Virus record (IMG/VR): IMGVR_UViG_3300044712_000335
Location: 1-47,256 of that record
Reading direction: 5' to 3' (one strand)
DNA length: 47,256 bases
Source: a virus
Of the stretch, positions 1 through 8,763 are shown piece by piece. A program made the translations under genes and the position numbers. The notes beneath the pieces are model-generated. The model did no database searches and had not been told where the DNA came from. It worked only from the letters and a program-made list of their open reading frames with translations. Every line of letters starts with the position of its first letter. The first letter of the stretch is position 1.

Positions 1-127
1 TAATTGTATCTGCTAGAAACGATAAATACAAAAACAAAGATGTTTATATGGCATTGGAAGAATCTGTTCATGGTGTATACGCCAATAAGGATACCCCTGT
101 TGACGATATTATGAATGGCAAAAACGA
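1..127. repeat. Terminal direct repeat, left copy (circular joint)
   Basis: These 127 bases are identical to the last 127 bases of the window (47130-47256). The repeat lies inside a single open reading frame that stays in frame across the joint. An exact repeat of 127 bases is what an assembler leaves when a circular or circularly permuted molecule is closed with a 127-base k-mer, so it is probably not a biological terminal repeat. The unique genome is therefore 47,129 bp. Confidence 0.95.
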
Positions 128-3100
128 TAACATATCTGCTGTTGAATTTTATAATTTGTTTGATGAAACAAGAAATAAATTACGAAAGCAATATGGAGAC
201 ACTATTACTCTTTATCGTTCAGAGGGAAAACAAAAAGCAAAGGCAACTAAAAACTACGTTACCACACAGGAAGCGGTTCAAGAATATTTAGATACACAAG
301 AAAGTACCGGCGTTACTAAAGTTGAAGTGCCTATTGAAAATATCATTGCCGTTGAAGTTGGCAATGGAAATTACCATGAAATAATCGTTGGGAATCCCCC
401 TATTACGTCACCACAAACAGCAGAAACAAAAGAACCCATCGTAAAAAAGGGAAGAAAAATAATATCACATGGGCATCGTGGCGGTGGATTAAATGCCGCT
501 GAATATGGTGGAACGTTTGTCGATGATTACTTTGTTGCAAGGATGCCCGATTCAAGGGAAGCATCGTATGGTATTTATGACAAAACAGGATATGACATTC
601 GTGGTGGATTTGACAAGGCATCAGAAGCAATAGAATATGTTAAAAATGCTATAACTTCTGGCAAGCCGGTTGAACGTAGGGGTGAACAGTACACTAAGCC
701 GACTAGCGCAAGCAACGCTAATGCGGCAGAAATTCTGTACAACAACGGATATCGCTCTGAATCCAACCCAAATGCAACGCTTGATGAAGTTAAACAGATG
801 TTTGAAAAACAATCGTCTGTTGGCATGATTTATGTTGCACCACAAACAGCAAAAAAAGTGACGCAAGAAGCGAAAAAAGAAGAAAAAGCAGAACCTAAAC
901 GGACATTGGAACAAGAGATAGATGATATCGTTAATTCTGCTATGTCTGTTGAAGAAGCAACACAATCGCTCAAGAATAAACTAAAAGCGAATCCTGAAAT
1001 ATTGGATGAACTGCGGAAGTCTGTAACCAATAAAGAAGAATTGGCAATGAAGTTGCTTGATATTAAAAATCAAATGCAACTGCATCCATCAATGTTCAAT
1101 TCACCGCTTAGTTGGAAAATGAAGTTAAATCTGTTATCGTTGCAGGAATATGCGCTTCGTGTTCTTGATGTTCCAGAAAACAGCAGACCATATTCATTCA
1201 TGGGCAACATGGTTAAATATCTTGGGAAAACCGTTGATGAACAGGATATGTCAAGGCTTAATGCTGAAATGGATGAAATCTTCTATGAGCAACTTCACAA
1301 TAAAGACGTAGTTGAAGATGCAAAAAGCATCATGGACAGCAAGGATAAGGGTAAAAAACTCGATGAATTGTACAATCGTCTGACGCTGAAACAAACCATT
1401 GACGGTAAAAAAGTCGATTTTGTGTTAGAACCGCATGAAATGGTTGCTCTTGGACTATGGACAAGGGAACTTATCAGTTCTGACGATGGCGAAAATATCA
1501 TAAAAGCGAATGAAATTATTCGCAAACTATCCAACAGAATGACTACCGCAGGACAATTCACGCAAGCGGCTAAGGTTCTATACGAAACGCTGTATCCTGA
1601 AATGATTTCAGAACGTATTGCAAAGGAAGTTGAAAACCAAAACAAGAAATCCGAACTGGAAGATTTGAAGAATCAAGTGAAGCGGTTAATGGAAACCATA
1701 ACGAAACTTCGCAATGAAGCCGGTAAAGCGGCTGTTAAACGCATTATTGACGATTCAGACACGAATCAAGGCGATGTCAAGGATGTTGTTCTGACAAAAG
1801 AGCAGAAGAAAACGCCTGCTGAAATACTTAAAGCACGAATTGAAGCCGATCTGAAAGGCAGAAAAGGTAAGGAGCGTACCGATTTGCAGAAGCAAATTGA
1901 AACGCTATTCAGAATATACAAGGAAACAAATAAGACAACGGCGAAAGAAACTGATGTTTACAAGGCTATTTCCGATATGGTGATGAACCGCAGGGAATAT
2001 GCTGATACATGGGACAAAGCAAAAGCACTCATTCTGAAAGAAAATGCTGACAATCCTGCATTGGTTGATTATTTTAATCGTCTTGCTGACCCTACCATGA
2101 CGGCATCGGTAATGAACAAGGTTATATCCGAAACATTCAAGTCGATGGGAAAGTCTGCAAACGATCTTGCTAGGGCATACTTTGTAACCGATGGCGCAAA
2201 CGTCAAGGAATTTTTGGATATATTGAGAACTAATATGTCTGAAATTGACGATGCTTCGTTTGAATATTTGTCTACGCATTTGAAAGCGCAATTCACTAGG
2301 CAGATGGAAGAACGTAGAACACGCATGATTGATGCGCTTAACCGTCAGTATGATGAAACCGGAAAACGGATAATTCGCAAAGAACCACAAGGGCATAAGG
2401 AACGAGTAATCAATCAGCTAATTGATGCTTCATTCAAACAGGCATTGGACATTTCTTCTGTACGCCAAGCATGGGCAGACAGAATGGGATTAACAACAAT
2501 TGATGATGCTACAAAGGCTATTATTTATTCTAGGATGAAAGAAATTGCACAAATTAGTGATGAAGAAGCAAAGGAAAACGCCTTTGATGATTTGCTGAAA
2601 GAGATCGCAGGAAAATTAGAGGGAAGCAACTACGATAAATTCCTTGCATGGCGAAGATTTGCTATGTTGTTTTCTCCTGTATCGTGGATAAAAAATGGTG
2701 TGTCCAATATTGCTTCATTGCCGTTCTACAAGGCTACCGATGCTATTGAGAAATTCCTCAACAATATGGCAGGCGAAGATATCAAGGCTGAACGTCGGAT
2801 AGCAGGCGAAAAGTTCTTGGCAGAGGGAAAGGACGCACAGATAGACGAAGTAGTAGATTATTATTCTACGCCTAGTCGCATGGAACGCATGATCGAATCA
2901 TCTGCTAAATACACCATTGGTAAAATCATTAGTGCTGAAAAGCGGATATTTGGCAACAGCAAGACGGAAAAGTGGACAAAATTGCCTTATAATGTCATGA
3001 GCAAGGGCAAGATTGACGTATTCTCAAGGGAAATAAACATACCATTCCTTGGCGATCAATACATGTTCAAACGTCATTTCAAGACAGCGTTGCGGAATCG

Positions 3101-4520
3101 TCTTAACGCTGTTAACTATTCGCAGATAACCGATGAAGCAACGAAGAAGATGGAAGCAAAGAAAGCGGCTGACGAAGCCTATGAAGTCGCCATCATCAGA
3201 ACATACCGCAAGCTGAACGCACTATCCGCTTGGATAATGAAAGTTAAAAACAAAAATATAACCGGTGATATTGTCAAAAGCAAGTTGGCAAAAGGCGATA
3301 TAGCAGGTGCTAAACGTGCGGAGAACATTGGTGTTGCTCTTAATGCTGTAATGGATGTTGTTATGCCATTCGTTACAACTCCGCTTGCCATCGCAGAAGA
3401 AGCGTTCAAGTTTAGTCCGATATACCTTGCTGTTGAAACCGCTTCGTTGGCAGGTTGGCAAATCAAAAAGGCACAACTGGCAAAAGCAGGAATACCTATC
3501 ACTTCTGAAATGCAAGACAAATTAAGCGCATTGCATCATGGATTAGCGCAAGCATTGTCCGGAACTATTGGACAGTTTGCCGTAGGAATTATTCTTGGGT
3601 TGATGGGCATACTTACTGGCGCACCGCCTGACGAAGAAAAAGAAAAATTGGAATGGGCGCAAACTGGCAAACGTGCTTACAGTATTTACATCAAGGGCAT
3701 TGGTTCTCTATCGCTTGATTGGATGCAACCGGTATCTATGGTTCTTGGAATGGGTGCTGAACTCGGACAACAGATGGCGAACAAAGATTTCAGCATTGAA
3801 AAGATGGGTGATGCAGTATTCGCTTCATTGGATTCTCTTGCTAATAGCACCGTATTGGCTGATCTTCAATCTACAATCGGAGGTGGATATAACACATCCC
3901 TTGTAAAAACCATTGGCGATGTAATGATTAGCGGTGCTATGCAAGGCTTGCCCGGAATTGCTCGTAGAATATCTAGGGTTTTTGATCCATACGAAAGGGA
4001 TATCTACACAGGCAATAGCTTCAATGTTATCAAGAATCGCATCATGTCGCACATACCGTTTGTATCCATGTTGATTCCTCCTAAGGTTGATATTTGGGGG
4101 AATCCTGTCAAACAGATAGCAGGAATGAATAACATCGTTGGTATTCTTCCTAGAACGATTACCAATCTGTTGTCACCGTTCATGTACAAGGGTGCTGACC
4201 GTGATCCGTTGACAGTTGAAGTATCAAGATTGTTTGAATCAACAAGCGAATCATCTGCGTTGCCTATTGTTCCTAGCGATTCAATTACCGTTAAAATCAA
4301 AAATCAGGAATACACGTTGGATTTGAAAGGTAGCGATTGGGCAGACTACCAAAAGCTGTTCGGACAAAAGATGTATGAGTACGCCAATGAAGTAGTAGCA
4401 TCAAGTAGATATGCAAAAGCAACTGACACAGACAGGGTGAAACTAATCAAATCGGCGTACGCAGTAGCTTCGGCTGATGCGAAGGAAGAATACATAAAGG
4501 CTTATTTCAAACTACCGTAA
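1..4520 (+). CDS. Giant polyvalent virion/ejection protein, C-terminal part (residues about 547-2052)
   Basis: This is the continuation of the frame that starts at 45491; the first full codon here is at position 3, so the ATG at 48 is internal (residue 563). About 590-680 resembles the ADP-ribosyltransferase-like domain of polyvalent proteins: a TLYRSEG strand, a helix, then VPIENIIAV and YHEIIVG. About 700-760 (from SHGHRGGGLNAAEYGGTF) is a second small domain. A long charged helical region follows to about 1420. The motif LFSPVSWIKNGVSNIAS (about 1440) resembles the NP.thirN.vGN signature of large phage polyvalent proteins. Hydrophobic segments lie around 1650-1770, and PPKVDIWGNPV lies close to the C-terminus. 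The position at the end of the tail gene cluster suggests an internal virion protein injected with the DNA. Domain identities are inference. Confidence 0.85.
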   Translation, partial: IVSARNDKYKNKDVYMALEESVHGVYANKDTPVDDIMNGKNDNISAVEFYNLFDETRNKLRKQYGDTITLYRSEGKQKAKATKNYVTTQEAVQEYLDTQESTGVTKVEVPIENIIAVEVGNGNYHEIIVGNPPITSPQTAETKEPIVKKGRKIISHGHRGGGLNAAEYGGTFVDDYFVARMPDSREASYGIYDKTGYDIRGGFDKASEAIEYVKNAITSGKPVERRGEQYTKPTSASNANAAEILYNNGYRSESNPNATLDEVKQMFEKQSSVGMIYVAPQTAKKVTQEAKKEEKAEPKRTLEQEIDDIVNSAMSVEEATQSLKNKLKANPEILDELRKSVTNKEELAMKLLDIKNQMQLHPSMFNSPLSWKMKLNLLSLQEYALRVLDVPENSRPYSFMGNMVKYLGKTVDEQDMSRLNAEMDEIFYEQLHNKDVVEDAKSIMDSKDKGKKLDELYNRLTLKQTIDGKKVDFVLEPHEMVALGLWTRELISSDDGENIIKANEIIRKLSNRMTTAGQFTQAAKVLYETLYPEMISERIAKEVENQNKKSELEDLKNQVKRLMETITKLRNEAGKAAVKRIIDDSDTNQGDVKDVVLTKEQKKTPAEILKARIEADLKGRKGKERTDLQKQIETLFRIYKETNKTTAKETDVYKAISDMVMNRREYADTWDKAKALILKENADNPALVDYFNRLADPTMTASVMNKVISETFKSMGKSANDLARAYFVTDGANVKEFLDILRTNMSEIDDASFEYLSTHLKAQFTRQMEERRTRMIDALNRQYDETGKRIIRKEPQGHKERVINQLIDASFKQALDISSVRQAWADRMGLTTIDDATKAIIYSRMKEIAQISDEEAKENAFDDLLKEIAGKLEGSNYDKFLAWRRFAMLFSPVSWIKNGVSNIASLPFYKATDAIEKFLNNMAGEDIKAERRIAGEKFLAEGKDAQIDEVVDYYSTPSRMERMIESSAKYTIGKIISAEKRIFGNSKTEKWTKLPYNVMSKGKIDVFSREINIPFLGDQYMFKRHFKTALRNRLNAVNYSQITDEATKKMEAKKAADEAYEVAIIRTYRKLNALSAWIMKVKNKNITGDIVKSKLAKGDIAGAKRAENIGVALNAVMDVVMPFVTTPLAIAEEAFKFSPIYLAVETASLAGWQIKKAQLAKAGIPITSEMQDKLSALHHGLAQALSGTIGQFAVGIILGLMGILTGAPPDEEKEKLEWAQTGKRAYSIYIKGIGSLSLDWMQPVSMVLGMGAELGQQMANKDFSIEKMGDAVFASLDSLANSTVLADLQSTIGGGYNTSLVKTIGDVMISGAMQGLPGIARRISRVFDPYERDIYTGNSFNVIKNRIMSHIPFVSMLIPPKVDIWGNPVKQIAGMNNIVGILPRTITNLLSPFMYKGADRDPLTVEVSRLFESTSESSALPIVPSDSITVKIKNQEYTLDLKGSDWADYQKLFGQKMYEYANEVVASSRYAKATDTDRVKLIKSAYAVASADAKEEYIKAYFKLP

Positions 4521-4573
4521 CCATTTCTTGCAAATGTTACAATTATAGTATCAAGCGTGATTGGGGAACAGAC

Positions 4574-4954
4574 ATGACGATAACATGGGAAGCATTGATT
4601 CTATTTGCATCAGCAGTAATTACCATAGCAACAGCGGTTGGAATCCTGATGAAAACAAGGCGAGATATCATGAAAAGCATTGAGAAGTTTGTCTGTACGT
4701 CCGCTGAAAGAATGGTTCAACCGATTGTCCAATCGCAGACGGCTTTGCTTCGCCATCAAATCGTCAGGGATTATGAATACTATTCTCGCATTGGTACTAT
4801 CAGTCTACACGCCTTGCGTTCTGTTGATGAATTGTATCGTGCTTATCACGCTATGGGTGGAAACGGTTTTATCGATCAGATAATGAAAGGCATGAGCAAG
4901 CTACCTGTCGATGCAACTTATCATGAAAACGGAGACCACATAGAAGTAAAATAG
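4574..4954 (+). CDS. Membrane-anchored small protein, holin/antiholin-like
   Basis: A 126-residue protein with one N-terminal membrane segment (about residues 5-26: ALILFASAVITIATAVGIL) followed by a soluble helical tail. It starts 53 bases after the giant virion gene and directly precedes the holin gene at 4991. Phages of Gram-positive-type hosts often place a one-TM lysis accessory protein (antiholin or second holin) next to the holin, so this is the likely role. The start at 4574 is used because GGGGAACAG lies upstream. The family was not recognised from motifs. Confidence 0.6.
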   Translation: MTITWEALILFASAVITIATAVGILMKTRRDIMKSIEKFVCTSAERMVQPIVQSQTALLRHQIVRDYEYYSRIGTISLHALRSVDELYRAYHAMGGNGFIDQIMKGMSKLPVDATYHENGDHIEVK

Positions 4955-4963
4955 TGCTATAAT
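4955..4963 (+). promoter_or_regulatory. Extended -10 promoter for holin gene
   Basis: TGCTATAAT is a perfect extended -10 element 28 bases upstream of the holin start. No -35 box is visible. The identical nonamer occurs at 17885 and 30390, so it looks like a recurrent promoter type in this genome. Confidence 0.5.
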
Positions 4964-4990
4964 AATATTATCAAAACAAAGGAGAAAAAC

Positions 4991-5191
4991 ATGGAACAGT
5001 CAAGATGGAAAAGCCCTATGTTCTGGACGCTAATCACTGGTCAGATCATCGCCTTGCTTGTTATCGTTGGTGCTTTTGATGCAATCGGATTGGATGTTAC
5101 AGTAGTAGAAAAAGTTGTTGCGCTTGTTATTGAATTGGTATTCTCTGTTGTAAATGGTATTAACAATCCTACAAACAAAACTGGTTGGTAA
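4991..5191 (+). CDS. Holin, phi-LC3-like
   Basis: A 66-residue protein that begins with WKSPMFWTLITGQIIALLV and ends with NGINNPTNKTGW. A Trp-Lys-x-x-x-Phe-Trp start, two hydrophobic segments and a C-terminal N(D)PTxKG/TxW motif are characteristic of the phi-LC3/phage_holin_1 type of small holins. It would form pores in the cytoplasmic membrane and release or activate the lysin. The ribosome site AAAGGAG is 8 bases upstream. The putative lysin (36638) is about 15 kb away round the circle, inside the structural genes, which is an unusual separation. Confidence 0.75.
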   Translation: MEQSRWKSPMFWTLITGQIIALLVIVGAFDAIGLDVTVVEKVVALVIELVFSVVNGINNPTNKTGW

Positions 5192-5204
5192 GAAAGGATA
5201 AACC

Positions 5205-5351
5205 ATGCCTGATTTTCGTGTTCCAAGAGATACATTGCAGAAGATAGCAGATTACCTGTCGCTTCGTCCTTATAATGAAGTGGCAAATCTTATATCTGAA
5301 CTTGTCGAAAATTCAAAAGAAATTAAGGTTGACACAGAAGCATCTGAATGA
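5205..5351 (+). CDS. Small unknown protein (48 aa)
   Basis: A 48-codon frame with a good ribosome site (GAAAGGATAAACC) directly behind the holin gene. The product is soluble and mostly helical (begins MPDFRVPRDTLQKIADYL) with an acidic end. The pattern RVPRDTLQKIADYLSLRPYNEVANLI suggests a short oligomerising or regulatory helix pair, but no family is recognised. It is probably co-transcribed with the holin and ends before the terminator at 5396. Confidence 0.6.
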   Translation: MPDFRVPRDTLQKIADYLSLRPYNEVANLISELVENSKEIKVDTEASE

Positions 5352-5395
5352 TATGATGTATTAGTCCTCATAGTTTCCCTCCTTTCACAAGAATG

Positions 5396-5444
5396 GCACT
5401 CTCTATTGTTCGTCACCATGCGAAACACGAGAGTGCTATTTTTG
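5396..5444 (+). terminator. Intrinsic terminator after holin unit
   Basis: GCACTCTC (5396-5403) pairs perfectly with GAGAGTGC (5429-5436). An inner TTCG/CGAA helix lies in the loop, and TATTTTTG follows. It separates the lysis unit from the early promoter at 5447. Confidence 0.8.
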
Positions 5445-5446
5445 TC

Positions 5447-5476
5447 TTGACAACACATCAAATATTGTGGTACAAT
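5447..5476 (+). promoter_or_regulatory. Sigma-A-type promoter, start of early operon
   Basis: TTGACA at 5447-5452, an 18-base spacer and TACAAT at 5471-5476, with GTGG before the -10 as at 8401 and 34630. It lies 25 bases upstream of the ribbon-helix-helix gene. Confidence 0.8.
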
Positions 5477-5501
5477 GGTTGTGAAAGGTTAGGTGATTGA
5501 A

Positions 5502-5672
5502 ATGAAAGAAAGATTTACACTGTATCTCGAACCGGAACTGAAAGCAAGGGTTAAGAAAATGGCTGACCATGTAGGACTGTCTATCAATTCTCTGATGATG
5601 GTAATTCTATCCGAGTTTGTTGATGAAAAGAAGCAAATGGCTATGGTTGAGTATCTAAGGGGGAAGAAATAA
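5502..5672 (+). CDS. Ribbon-helix-helix regulator (56 aa)
   Basis: A 56-residue protein beginning MKERFTLYLEPELKARVKKM. The pattern of a short beta strand (RFTLYL), helix, GLSINSLMMVILSEF turn and second helix is the Arc/MetJ/CopG-type ribbon-helix-helix fold, which binds DNA as a dimer. As the first gene behind the strong promoter at 5447, it may act on its own promoter. Its stop overlaps the next start (TAATG), so the two genes are translationally coupled. It is not in the usual six-frame listings because it is short. Confidence 0.75.
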   Translation: MKERFTLYLEPELKARVKKMADHVGLSINSLMMVILSEFVDEKKQMAMVEYLRGKK

Positions 5673-6160
5673 TGAACGAAATTGAAGCGATGTTTTATAA
5701 TGCGTTTACGTCAAAATATCCTGCGGTTGAAATAAAAACACAATATAGAATTGGAAAATACACCGCAGATTTTATTGTGGGAAGAATAGCAATTGAAATT
5801 GATGGAAAAGATTATCACGAAACATCGGAACAAGTAAGAAGCGATAAAATAAGAGATCGTGAAATAGCATTAAAAGGATTTAATGTTATTAGATATTCTG
5901 GATATGAAGTTTATCATAAGTTGCAAGATGTTATTATTGAAGTTTATAAAATTGTTACAGCATCAAACAAAATGCAATCAAGGGTAGAATCTCAAGATCA
6001 ATTGTGGTTAAGAAAAGTTGTTGATTGCAAATTGACTAGAATTCTTCCAAACAGAAAGGAAACAAGTGGGTGGAAGAACGAGAACTTTTATAACTTTGGA
6101 ATGGTTGTGTGCGACTCTCTAAATAAGGGATACGATGTTAATATCCGGAGGGTAAAATGA
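5672..6160 (+). CDS. DUF559/Vsr-like PD-(D/E)XK nuclease
   Basis: A 162-residue protein. The N-terminal 100 residues show the DUF559 (Vsr-type endonuclease-like) pattern: YRIGKYTADFIVGRIAIEIDGKDYH, then a RDREIALKGFNVIRYSGYEVY block. The Asp in TADFIV and the Glu-x-Asp in IAIEIDG fit the metal-binding residues of the PD-(D/E)XK fold. The C-terminal 60 residues are not recognised. It lies between the regulator and the initiator and overlaps both (TAATG; ATGA). Such proteins in phages may process DNA or act as free-standing nucleases; the target here is unknown. Confidence 0.7.
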   Translation: MNEIEAMFYNAFTSKYPAVEIKTQYRIGKYTADFIVGRIAIEIDGKDYHETSEQVRSDKIRDREIALKGFNVIRYSGYEVYHKLQDVIIEVYKIVTASNKMQSRVESQDQLWLRKVVDCKLTRILPNRKETSGWKNENFYNFGMVVCDSLNKGYDVNIRRVK

Positions 6161-6825
6161 AAGAAGCATACTACTTCTCGCATGATAGCAACGCAAAGGA
6201 CGATCCGAAATGTGTACTTCTAATTGAGCAATTGGGATTAGAGGGATACGGAATCTATTGGGTATTGATAGAAGTGTTGCGTGACCAATCCACATACAAA
6301 TATCCGGTTGCGCTTCTTCCATCGCTTTCCAGAAAATACAACACTACGTTTGAAAAAATGAAAACAGTTGTGTATAATTATGGTCTGTTTACTGTTGATG
6401 AAAATGACTTTTTTAGTTTATCCCTTATGGAACGCATGGAAAACTACGAACACAAGCGTTTGATGGCATCAAAAGCTGGTAAAAAATCAGCTGAACAGCG
6501 TCTTTTGGTTGCAAGTGCAACAAATAATCAACAAGCGTTCAACGGATGTTCAACAGACGTTCAACCTAATAAACTAAATAAAATAAAAGAAAATAATAAT
6601 AGTATTCCACCAACGATTGAAGAAGTATCTTTGTATTGCTTAGAAAGAAAAAACGGAATAGTTGCTCAAAAGTTTATTGACTATTATGAAATGGTTGGAT
6701 GGAAAGTTGGAAACAAAAAGATGGTTAGTTGGAAAGCCGCAGTTAGAACTTGGGAAAATAGAGAAAAAGGAAACTATCCAATAACGCCTCGTGGTGCTGT
6801 CGATGAATTTGTAAAATTCGATTAA
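6157..6825 (+). CDS. DnaD-like replication initiator
   Basis: A 222-residue protein. The N-terminus (YYFSHDSNAKDDPKCVLLIE, then EGYGIYWVLIEVLRD) is the Lin1244/Lin1753-like (DUF4373) winged-helix domain found in phage replication proteins. The C-terminus (FIDYYEMVGWKVGNKKMVSW, then KAAVRTWEN) is the DnaD-like tail that contacts DNA and the helicase system. A polar, low-complexity linker lies at about 125-150. The helicase gene follows after 11 bases, so the pair would act as initiator and helicase, using host polymerase. Confidence 0.85.
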   Translation: MKEAYYFSHDSNAKDDPKCVLLIEQLGLEGYGIYWVLIEVLRDQSTYKYPVALLPSLSRKYNTTFEKMKTVVYNYGLFTVDENDFFSLSLMERMENYEHKRLMASKAGKKSAEQRLLVASATNNQQAFNGCSTDVQPNKLNKIKENNNSIPPTIEEVSLYCLERKNGIVAQKFIDYYEMVGWKVGNKKMVSWKAAVRTWENREKGNYPITPRGAVDEFVKFD

Positions 6826-6836
6826 GGAGAAACTTG

Positions 6837-7955
6837 ATGCAACAAAAAGAACTTGATGAAATTGAAAAGATATTCGGCAAAACTGTTCAAGCAGGATACA
6901 AGACACTTATTCCTAAATGCCCATTGTGTTCAGAACCGTATTCATTTGCTTTTAGTGGAACGATTGAAGTGTGGAACTGTCCTGTTTGTAACAATTCTGG
7001 TAATTGGCAAACGCTAGTTGACATGCTAAGCAAGGTCGATGGATGGCGAAATGTACTGCTAAATAAAGACAATCCTAAACCACCGGAGGGATTGGTTCTT
7101 CTTTCGCAATGGCATAATGACCATGTTGCAAAGCGGATACTGTCTGGATTTGAATGTCTCGATAGGATGATTGGTGGGTTTGAAGATTCAATGCTTACTG
7201 TTCTTACCGGAAAGCGTGGTGAGGGAAAGTCTACATTTGCTTCACAGTTGGCTCTTAACGCTATTCAAAATAATGTTCCGGTTTTCTTTTACAGTGGAGA
7301 ATTGAACGTGGCTATGTTTAGGCGTTGGTTTTATAGTCAAGCGTGTGGAGAAAGGTTCTTGTTGCCATACAAGGATGATACAGGTGAAACAAGATACAAG
7401 GTTGAGCTTGTTGCCGATGCAAGAATATCTAAATGGTTGGGAAACAAACTTGTAATTTATGACAATACGATTGTTAAAGCATCAGAGCGGAACAGCATCT
7501 TGGAAAGAATGAGACAAGCAAAGAATATGTTCAAGTGCGGACTGTTTATTATAGACAATCTTATGACGGCTAAATATGCTATTGAGAATGAACGCAATTA
7601 TTTTAGGGCGCAGTCAAACTTCGTTGGAGAACTGGTAGATTTTGCACAAGAAACACAAACGCACATAATGCTTGTTGCGCATCCAAGAAAAGGCGAAATG
7701 GATGGAGAAGATTTGAACGATAATGTAGCAGGTTCTTCTGATGTTACAAATAGGGCAAGCAACGTCATAAGAATATCAAAACAATCGGATCAAGCCGTAT
7801 TAAAGGATGGGTTTGACAGCACAATTCAAGTAACAAAGAACAGGGAATATGGAAAGATCGGAAAGTTAAAGTTTAATTTCAATAAAATGACAAAACGATT
7901 TGAACCTGTTGAAATGAATTCAATCAAGAAGTATGGTTGGGAACACAACACTTGA
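6837..7955 (+). CDS. DnaB-like replicative helicase with N-terminal zinc ribbon
   Basis: A 372-residue protein. Cys28/Cys31 and Cys48/Cys51 (CPLC, CPVC) form a zinc ribbon as in T7 gp4-type primase-helicases, but no TOPRIM primase domain follows. Residues about 100-370 are a RecA-like hexameric helicase core: Walker A GKRGEGKST (125-133), Walker B LFIIDNL, then an H-P pair in LVAHPRKGE and a TKNREYG sensor. It should unwind the fork 5' to 3'. The ATG at 6837 is chosen over an earlier TTG at 6834 because AAGGAG is correctly spaced. Length is shorter than bacterial DnaB, which fits loss of the N-terminal domain. Confidence 0.9.
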   Translation: MQQKELDEIEKIFGKTVQAGYKTLIPKCPLCSEPYSFAFSGTIEVWNCPVCNNSGNWQTLVDMLSKVDGWRNVLLNKDNPKPPEGLVLLSQWHNDHVAKRILSGFECLDRMIGGFEDSMLTVLTGKRGEGKSTFASQLALNAIQNNVPVFFYSGELNVAMFRRWFYSQACGERFLLPYKDDTGETRYKVELVADARISKWLGNKLVIYDNTIVKASERNSILERMRQAKNMFKCGLFIIDNLMTAKYAIENERNYFRAQSNFVGELVDFAQETQTHIMLVAHPRKGEMDGEDLNDNVAGSSDVTNRASNVIRISKQSDQAVLKDGFDSTIQVTKNREYGKIGKLKFNFNKMTKRFEPVEMNSIKKYGWEHNT

Positions 7956-7980
7956 CAAACTTAAACATATTTGCTACTAT
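7952..7980 (+). promoter_or_regulatory. Sigma-A-type promoter
   Basis: TTGACA (7952-7957), a 17-base spacer and TACTAT (7975-7980). It overlaps the helicase stop codon and serves the gene at 8013. Confidence 0.75.
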
Positions 7981-8012
7981 GCAATTAACATCTATTGGGT
8001 GCAAGGAGACTA

Positions 8013-8366
8013 ATGACAGAGCGTGAGATTGACCTTGATGATATCCTACCTTGGGAATGGAAACACGTTTTTGATGCTATCCCATATGAGCCTAGGGAAG
8101 TCTGTGTGATGGCGATTGCAAAGCTATCCGATAGATGGATAGAATCGTATAAAGAGGTTTACCAATACATCTACAGCAAGCCACACCCTGTTATTGGCTC
8201 TGAAGATAGGCTAGAAGCAAGGGAAGCAATCATATCAATAATGATGTACGGCATCGAATGGATGGATTTTGACAGAATGGTAGGTAGCTACTTGCGATCA
8301 TCGCCAAAAGAACGAGGATACATTCTAGTTTTTCTAAAGCAAATACCGATACTAAACGCAAGATAA
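8013..8366 (+). CDS. Unknown soluble protein (117 aa)
   Basis: A 117-residue acidic, tryptophan-containing helical protein (MTEREIDLDDILPWEWKHVF at its start). It has its own promoter at 7952 and its own terminator at 8365, so it is a single-gene unit between the helicase and the nuclease cluster. The start at 8013 follows CAAGGAGACTA; the upstream TTG at 7995 has no comparable site. No family is recognised, and the position suggests an early function. Confidence 0.7.
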   Translation: MTEREIDLDDILPWEWKHVFDAIPYEPREVCVMAIAKLSDRWIESYKEVYQYIYSKPHPVIGSEDRLEAREAIISIMMYGIEWMDFDRMVGSYLRSSPKERGYILVFLKQIPILNAR

Positions 8367-8386
8367 CCCCTTAATTGGGGTTTTTC
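8365..8386 (+). terminator. Intrinsic terminator
   Basis: AACCCC and GGGGTT pair around the six-base loop TTAATT and are followed by TTTTTCTTTT. It ends the one-gene unit at 8013-8366. Confidence 0.9.
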
Positions 8387-8400
8387 TTTTCCTAAAAGGC

Positions 8401-8429
8401 TTGACAATAACCAACAACATTGGTACAAT
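8401..8429 (+). promoter_or_regulatory. Sigma-A-type promoter
   Basis: TTGACA (8401-8406), a 17-base spacer, TTGG and TACAAT (8424-8429). It restarts transcription for the recombination operon (8449 onward). Confidence 0.85.
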
Positions 8430-8448
8430 AGATGCATGGAGGTGGTCG

Positions 8449-8763
8449 ATGGGTAAGACTTACAAACACAAATTAACAGGTGCTAAATCGGTATCGCATA
8501 GGTGTAGGAATCATGGTGATTGCTATTGGTGCAAAAGAAAAAGATTGCATAAGATTAAAAGGAGAGAGCCCATGGCGGAAAAAGAATTGACGGAATACGA
8601 TTACTTCAAAAAGGAATTATTGGAACGATTGCACGATGTATCAAAAGCATCACAGTTGGCTTTTGAAGATAAGACAAAACCAGAGGGTGAGAGAGCGTGG
8701 TGGCAAGGATACAAATGGGCATCAGAGCAGACGATTGAATGGATAGAGGATTGGAAGCCATGA
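8449..8763 (+). CDS. Unknown protein with basic Cys/His N-terminus and possible internal start
   Basis: A 104-residue frame. The N-terminal 40 residues are basic and carry a His/Cys cluster (HRCRNHGDCYWCKRKR) that could bind zinc and nucleic acid. The C-terminal 63 residues (from MAEKELTEYDYF) form an acidic helical segment. The start at 8449 follows GGAGGTGG. A second in-frame ATG at 8572 is preceded by AAAGGAGAGAGCCC, an equally good site, so a 64-residue short form may also be made. It overlaps the next gene by ATGA. Confidence 0.65.
   Translation: MGKTYKHKLTGAKSVSHRCRNHGDCYWCKRKRLHKIKRREPMAEKELTEYDYFKKELLERLHDVSKASQLAFEDKTKPEGERAWWQGYKWASEQTIEWIEDWKP

Noticed and set aside
1-127. True direct terminal repeat of a linear phage
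   Set aside because: Its length equals a common assembler k-mer and it sits in the middle of a gene; an assembly overlap is the simpler explanation, but read depth would decide.
1905-2396. Minus-strand frame inside the giant gene
   Set aside because: No ribosome site and no protein-like composition; shadow of the plus strand.
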